Below are positions 58,834-64,000 of a DNA stretch of 64,000 nt, piece after piece. The DNA is from Paraphoma chrysanthemicola (Eukaryota; Ascomycota; Dothideomycetes; Pleosporales; Phaeosphaeriaceae), in the NCBI GenBank assembly GCA_020744225.1, contig JAGMWG010000007.1, positions 1,488,001-1,552,000 on the forward strand, read 5' to 3'. The notes beneath the pieces are model-generated. The model saw only the letters and a program-made list of their open reading frames with translations. It was not told the DNA's origin and ran no database searches. Each line of letters starts with the position of its first letter. Within the stretch, counting starts at the first letter, position 1. The position numbers were made by a program, and so were the translations under genes.

Positions 58834-59143
58834 ATGCCTACTCAAAAGTGCTACGTGCACTCTGATGCGGCGGACGGCTCAAGCTTTTACACAGAAGGCA
58901 AGTATGCGCCGCACCCCGCCGTGCAGCTTGTCCAAATGTTGATACGTAGCCACCCTAACTCGCGCGACCTCTACATATCGCCCTGCAACGCCTCGATATA
59001 CCAGATCAGAGGGCTGTTGATGATGACGGTGACCGGTGCGGGTCTGGCTCCATTCAGGGACAAAGGCCTACTGTTCGCCAAGGCGATGAGTGAGGTACGA
59101 TACGTAGCTTCCCTACTCTTGCATTCACATACAGGCCTGCTGA
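58834..59143 (+). CDS. Small hypothetical protein
   Basis: Exon 1 (58834-59094) encodes MPTQKCYVHSDAADGSSFYT to FAKAMSE. A 40-base GTACGA..C(A)TACAG intron would add two residues before a stop, 89 in all; without splicing the frame runs to 59211. The composition is protein-like (QLVQMLIRSHPNSRDLYISP), but no domain is recognised and no homologue comes to mind. It follows the broken Tc-like fragment on the same strand and could be part of the same decayed or imported segment. Confidence 0.32.
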
Positions 59144-59333
59144 CTTGTCATGAACGTGCCAACGGATACGTACCTGTTCATCCATGTTTCCCATGCGTTC
59201 TGTCGTTCTGATCAGCTGAGCGCGGTGAAGTGCTCGGTCGCAGTCATGTCTCACGCTGTCAGATGAGCGCTGTCGTAGCCTAAGGCTTGTGGGGTTGATA
59301 TCAAGACGGACGGCCGTTTAGACGTGTCTATAC

Positions 59334-60551
59334 CTAAGTAGTCTGCAATAAATCGTATAGCGTCCGCGCAACGACCTTGGTGGCCCGCCTGAGATCTTCC
59401 AAGTGCAGTCGCTCATCAGCCCGCTTGGCGTGTGATTCAAGCACGGTACGCGGACCAGCACCGTAGATGACTCCCGGCACGCCGGCCTCGGCGTAGAGGC
59501 GCACATCTGTGTAAAGCGGCGTGCCAGTTACTGGTGCCGGCTGGCCAAACACTAGGCCCGTATGCTTCTGAATGGCATCAACGAGGGGTTGATTGCCCGG
59601 CGTCGAGGGCATGGCCTTGGCGAGGAGGAGGCGACGCAAATCGACAGTGACGCTGTCAGTTGCACTAGTGATGACATGCCGAATCTCCGCTTCGACCGCA
59701 ACAGGATCCTCTTCGGGGATCATGCGGCGGTCGAGCTTGAACGTGACTTTGCCCGGCACAACGTTGGTGTTGGTGCCGCCTATGATGTGGCCAACGTTAA
59801 GGTACGGATGGTTGATGCCGCTGACCTGCGAACGCACTTGGCGGTATCCATTGTTGAGCGCGTACAGGGCGCTGAGGATGGTAATGGCTCCCTGGAGCGC
59901 ATCGACGCCCGTGTCGGGGATAGCAGCGTGGGCTTGCTTGCCGTGGACGGTTACTTCCATCTGCAGGCACCCGTTGTGGGCGGTAACAACTTCGTAGGCA
60001 AAGCCAGCGGCGATGAGAAGGTCCGGTTTTGTCAGGCCCTCTCTCAGTAACCAGCCAGGGCCGAGCTCACCACCAACTTCCTCATCGTAGGTGAAGTGCA
60101 GCTCGACCGACCCAGCAAGGGGCGCACCGAGGGACTCAAGCGCGCGCACAGCAAACGTGAAGCTGGCAAAGTCACTCTTGCTCACGGCGGTCGCGCGGCC
60201 GAACATGACACCGTTCTCAATCTCGGCGCCGTAAGGATCACGTGCCCAGCCCTCGCCAGGCGGCACCACGTCGCCGTGCGCGTTGAGGGCGATGGTGCGG
60301 CCTACAGGCGCGTAACGACGGCGCACGATGAGGTTGGTGACGGAGACCATGCCGTGGGCGCGAACCTCAGCCTCAGGTACGGCGTGGCGCTCAACCTCGA
60401 AGCCGAAGCCCTCAAGCAGCCCAGCCGTCACCACAGCGTGCGGCGCATTGTCGCCAACGGGCGTGTCCGTAGGCACGCGCACCAAGGTCTGTAGGAAGCG
60501 GACCTCGTCATCAAAATGAGTGTCAACCCAGGCGTCGAGGAGGTGATGCAT
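59334..60551 (-). CDS. M20 family metallopeptidase/deacylase (ArgE/DapE/CPG2 type)
   Basis: Single-exon gene, 405 residues, the full family length. Metal ligands follow the M20 pattern: His92 and Asp94 in NAHGDVVPPGEGW, Asp127 in AVSKSDFASF, the Glu pair in YDEEVGGE (157/158, one being the catalytic base), and a late His in LESHAKRADERL (about 380). The lid domain contains the substrate-pocket motif HGKQAHAAIPDTGVDA. It should hydrolyse an N-acyl amino acid or dipeptide with two zinc (or cobalt) ions in the cytosol. Base composition is visibly more GC-rich than the flanks and there is no intron, which may reflect transfer from bacteria. It is divergent from the HET-domain gene. Confidence 0.92.
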   Translation of the reverse strand: MHHLLDAWVDTHFDDEVRFLQTLVRVPTDTPVGDNAPHAVVTAGLLEGFGFEVERHAVPEAEVRAHGMVSVTNLIVRRRYAPVGRTIALNAHGDVVPPGEGWARDPYGAEIENGVMFGRATAVSKSDFASFTFAVRALESLGAPLAGSVELHFTYDEEVGGELGPGWLLREGLTKPDLLIAAGFAYEVVTAHNGCLQMEVTVHGKQAHAAIPDTGVDALQGAITILSALYALNNGYRQVRSQVSGINHPYLNVGHIIGGTNTNVVPGKVTFKLDRRMIPEEDPVAVEAEIRHVITSATDSVTVDLRRLLLAKAMPSTPGNQPLVDAIQKHTGLVFGQPAPVTGTPLYTDVRLYAEAGVPGVIYGAGPRTVLESHAKRADERLHLEDLRRATKVVARTLYDLLQTT

Positions 60552-60993
60552 TGTGGATAGAGAAGGACAGAGACGGACTAGAAGAAGTTGAGAGGGAGGT
60601 GGGAAGAGGGGTTGCGCTAAACAGCTTTGTTAACTCAACGTCAACTTAACTTAAGAGGAGCTTTCGCTTACGTGAACAATTACGTTCCGCATAACTTACC
60701 ACTCCCAGTGAGGTCCAAACTTATATAAAACTACACAGGGCCACCTCTTTAACGGAAGAGCTGCAGCACTCCGTCACAGCGACCCGCATGTGGTGATGAT
60801 GGATCATGCGCACCTTTTACTTCGAGTCTGCTACCTGTTGCCATTGCTTAGGAGGAGGCGATCAAGCATGATAGCGAAGACAACGACTCTGGTGTTGAGT
60901 TTGACCACGCCCAGCCACATGTCCGGGATAGCTGCATGAGCAGCTGCCCCACCTTGCCGCATTCACATCTTTGGACCCACAACACCACCTGAG
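60552..60993. promoter_or_regulatory. Divergent promoter, M20 peptidase / HET gene
   Basis: 442 bases between divergent starts. A TATATAAA-like run (ttatataaaac) lies near 60720-60730, about 170 bases upstream of the M20 start and 265 upstream of the HET start. Confidence 0.4.
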
Positions 60994-63111
60994 ATGCAAG
61001 ATGATCTTGGATCACACAACGATCTATTCGATCCTGAGTCCGTGCGGAGACCGCCTGGCCAACACCACGCGGCCACACGCCAACAGAAAGGTAATATCGG
61101 CGGAGAAGAGTTCTGTGCGCCATGCAGGAGTGCCATCTATGATGGAGACTTCCAGCGCATCGGCACTGCGTCCTGGCTTAACGATGGCTTTGAAAATTGC
61201 GAACACCTTGACAAGCCGGTACTTTACTGCTGCCTGTGCAAGCACGTGATTCGAGCGAGGGAGCTAGCACGACAGGCCGGTACAGTTGATAGACGCTCCT
61301 ACAATGTTGAGCTGAATTGGCACCTCTCTAGCATGGAGGCAGGCATCTTTGTTCACGATGATGGTGCGGATCTGGACGAATATAGTGACAGCCGACTAGA
61401 CGGCTTTGAGGTCCAGAAGTGCTACTACACACGATCGATCAGCCAGACTTGGGCCAATATCAGTATAATCAGACAATGGCTCAGCGACTGCGAGGTCGAG
61501 CACGGCCCGGCTTGTAATGCACACCGGCACGATATGGACGCAGGAAGTTCGAGTCTGCTACTGGTCGATGTTGAGAGCGACTGCCTTCTTCAGGGACGTT
61601 TCACAGATCGCTATTTCGCGCTGAGTTATGTCTGGGGTGCTTCGAAACAATTCTTGACACTTGTGGCAAACTACAAGAGGCTACTGGAGCACGGCAGTCT
61701 TTCAGCACAGCCTATCACTCAGACGATCAGAGACTCAATGACATTCGTCAAGAGCTTGGGTGAGCGATATCTTTGGGTAGATACTGTAGTATGGCTGCTT
61801 ATCTCTGTCCACATTCGTACTTAGAGCTGACTTGGCCAGTGTATCATACAAGATGACGCTAGCAATAAAGCCGCGGCGATACAGCAGATGTCATCAATAT
61901 ACAGCTGTGCGGTAGCGACTATCATCTGTCTGGGTGGCTCATCTGCTGATGCAGGATTACCAGGAATACGCCCTACTGACAGGAACGCATCCGTTGTGCC
62001 TATAGCACCTGGCTTGAGTATCGTGGAGCGTACACCACTTGAGCGAATACTGAATGAGCATTCGTACGGCACTGATGAATATGTGTACAATTCTCGAGCC
62101 TGGACTTTCCAGGAACGACTATTATCAAACAGAAGCATCATGTTCTCGAACGAACAGGTCTACTTTCAGTGTAAGAAAGAGCTACTATGCGAGGACAGGT
62201 ATGGCAGAGACTATTCGGACTCTGCTTTGTTCACACTTGAGAAGGCACGTGTCTGGAGTAGCAACAATAAGGCACGGAAGAAGCCATATAGCCTACTTGA
62301 AGAGTTCCGCTGGTACGAAGAGATCGTTTCTGAATACACAGCGAAGCGCATGGGCTACCCGGCAGATATCATCAACGCATTCACTGGCGTTCAGATACAG
62401 CTGAGCAAGATGTTCCACTGGACCTTCAGAGAAGGACTTCCGGAATCGCTGCTAGATCTTGCATTACTCTGGACACCCCTCAAATCGACTGAGCGCAGAG
62501 CTACAGGCTTCGAACACCCGAGCTGGAGCTGGGCTGGTTGGGTTGGCCGAGTGCACTACAAAGATCTCGTCCGGCCGCTCCATCTTCCCATCGGCCAGGC
62601 CTTCCACGCACTCACGAATCTCAAAGTGGATACGGACAATCTCCAAACACTTCGTTTTGCAGGTGAGACTGTGCAGCTGAGCGCATTCAACCTAAGCAAG
62701 TGTGAGAAGCGTCTTTCCAACTCTCACTATAGTGTCCAGGTAACACCACACACGCACTTCCTCTTCGACCAACAGAATCATCGGTGTGGCATACTCCACG
62801 GGTTGCAAGACTCCCACGATAATAAACCCATCCTACCGAATGCGCCTATGATATTGCTGCGCTTGTCCCATTGGAAACGTGTCAATGCGCCATACAAGCA
62901 TGGCCCTGTCATCGCCCACCTGAATGACAGCCAGTATGAGATCAATGAGGATCTTTTTGATAAGACGTTTGCGGATATGGAGTGGTGCACGTTGAACGTT
63001 ATATGCGTGAAGTGGTGGGGAGCAGGGTGGTATCGAGTGGGGGTGGGCCAGATACATAAGGAAGCATGGAGGCAGGCAAAGGTGGTGAGGCAGACTGTTG
63101 GTGTACAGTGA
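60994..63111 (+). CDS. HET (heterokaryon incompatibility) domain protein
   Basis: Two exons, 60994-61785 and 61840-63111, give 687 residues. The 54-base intron (GTAGTA..GGCCAG) restores the HET core WVDTCIIQDDASNK. Other landmarks in order: an N-terminal Cys-containing region (CCLCKHV), YFALSYVWGA (about 208), IYSCAVATIICL, SRAWTFQERLLSNRSIMFSN, and the C-terminal HPSWSWAGW. HET domains trigger cell death after fusion of unlike hyphae, or act in other non-self responses, usually with a partner locus. No NACHT, WD40 or other sensor part is attached, so the trigger is unknown. All motifs look intact. Confidence 0.9.
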
Positions 63112-64000
63112 GAGTTTTCATAATCGTAATAGATTCGCAAAAGCAGTAAGCAATGGGTGATTGCCATTTTTCAGGCATTATGGCTATTCAGAAGCCGCCG
63201 TCCCTCGTCGAAGGTGACGCGCTCGCTGGGCAATAAGAACTGTAGTCTAGCCAGGGGTCAAGCGTGTGAATGTAGGTTTGCCTAACACGTGATCGATTAC
63301 GGTGATGTCCATTTGTACTAGCATTGCACAATTACACGGTCTCGTCTTCACTCAACACTGCAAGGATTGAGGCACCGCGGCCACCACAATGTTCAATGGG
63401 AACTAAATCCTTAGTCATTCTTACTATAGATTTACGACGAAGAAGACCTTCGATTTTGAAACACCTCGTGTTGACTCAATAGACACGCAGGAGAGCTAAG
63501 TGGGTCATAGAAAATTCTTCGCATCCATGCTACAGCTGACCTTTACAGTTCTCGTAACGACATTCCTCCTCCGGAGTGTATTCCAAGCTCGCCTAGCCAT
63601 CAACGCCATTTGTCTGCCGCTACTCAATTGACTTCTCTGCACGATAATCATGAGCCGTATAAAATGGCGGATTCATAGCATGTATCCCCACCGACTGGGA
63701 ACAAGACAAGTTGCGGAAGGACAACAAACAGAGTGGCTTGTGGACGCTAACAACTTGTTTTAGAAGTGGTTGCCGAGCAGCTATTAGTATAGTGATCTGG
63801 AACCGATTTGAGAAGGACACCAATGTTCCTGGGATTGCATGTAGTAATGAAGTAATCCGCAGGGTGCATATCTCTCCGAAGTTTCGTGATGAAAGTCATT
63901 AAGCTTGTTGCTCCAATCAAGCATCAAATAGCACCAGGATAATATATACAAGCGTAAGACTCAGTGACATCATCTGCGTACAGCTCACCGATGGCCCTTG
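63112..64000. other. Right end of window, nothing recognised
   Basis: About 890 bases after the HET gene. Short open frames only. Confidence 0.45.

Noticed and set aside
1..64000. CRISPR arrays, bacterial operons or ribosome binding sites
   Set aside because: Introns and fungal gene families show this is eukaryotic nuclear DNA; no regularly spaced direct repeats were seen.

Overview
The window looks like nuclear DNA of a filamentous ascomycete (Pezizomycotina; a Dothideomycete is my best guess, from gene style rather than any database match). Signs are short introns of about 44-65 bases with GTATGT/GTAAGT-type donors and CTAA(C/T) branch sites, two dispersed 5S rRNA genes, an AT-rich stretch with every reading frame destroyed as repeat-induced point mutation (RIP) does, and fungal families such as Kre33/NAT10, UBA3, TEL2, CDC26, a Frizzled/Smoothened-like GPCR and a HET-domain protein.

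Layout. 0-6.2 kb: the 3' part of a haem-thiolate peroxidase, the RNA cytidine acetyltransferase gene KRE33 (minus) and an alpha/beta hydrolase. 6.2-12.5 kb: a GIY-YIG-domain protein (minus), a decayed relative of it 1.5 kb downstream, and a divergently transcribed unknown gene. 12.5-15 kb: a lysine-rich protein and a cysteine-rich modular protein. 15-28.7 kb: gene-poor, with a 5S gene, the GPCR and a 3.5 kb RIP-ruined element with terminal inverted repeats. 28.7-33.6 kb: a 1,620-residue secreted repeat protein with many Kex2-type sites.

34-41 kb is a housekeeping block of two divergent pairs: CDC26 with a mitochondrial protein, and UBA3 (with a 6-base microexon) with TEL2. 43.2-50 kb holds three poorly known genes, one of them a candidate membrane-tethered C2H2 zinc-finger protein. 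50.9-63.1 kb is accessory: a large gene joining a zinc domain, a P-loop GTPase, a RING-like finger and a patatin phospholipase; a second 5S gene; a broken fragment resembling the C-terminus of Tc-toxin A proteins; a GC-rich intronless M20 peptidase; and a HET-domain gene.

The housekeeping genes act separately (18S rRNA/tRNA acetylation, neddylation, APC/C, PIKK assembly). The accessory right end carries the most unusual biology. The GTPase-RING-patatin protein and the HET protein both look like non-self recognition or cell-death factors. Three one-base homopolymer frameshifts fall in this part, so raw reads should be checked before these genes are called broken.
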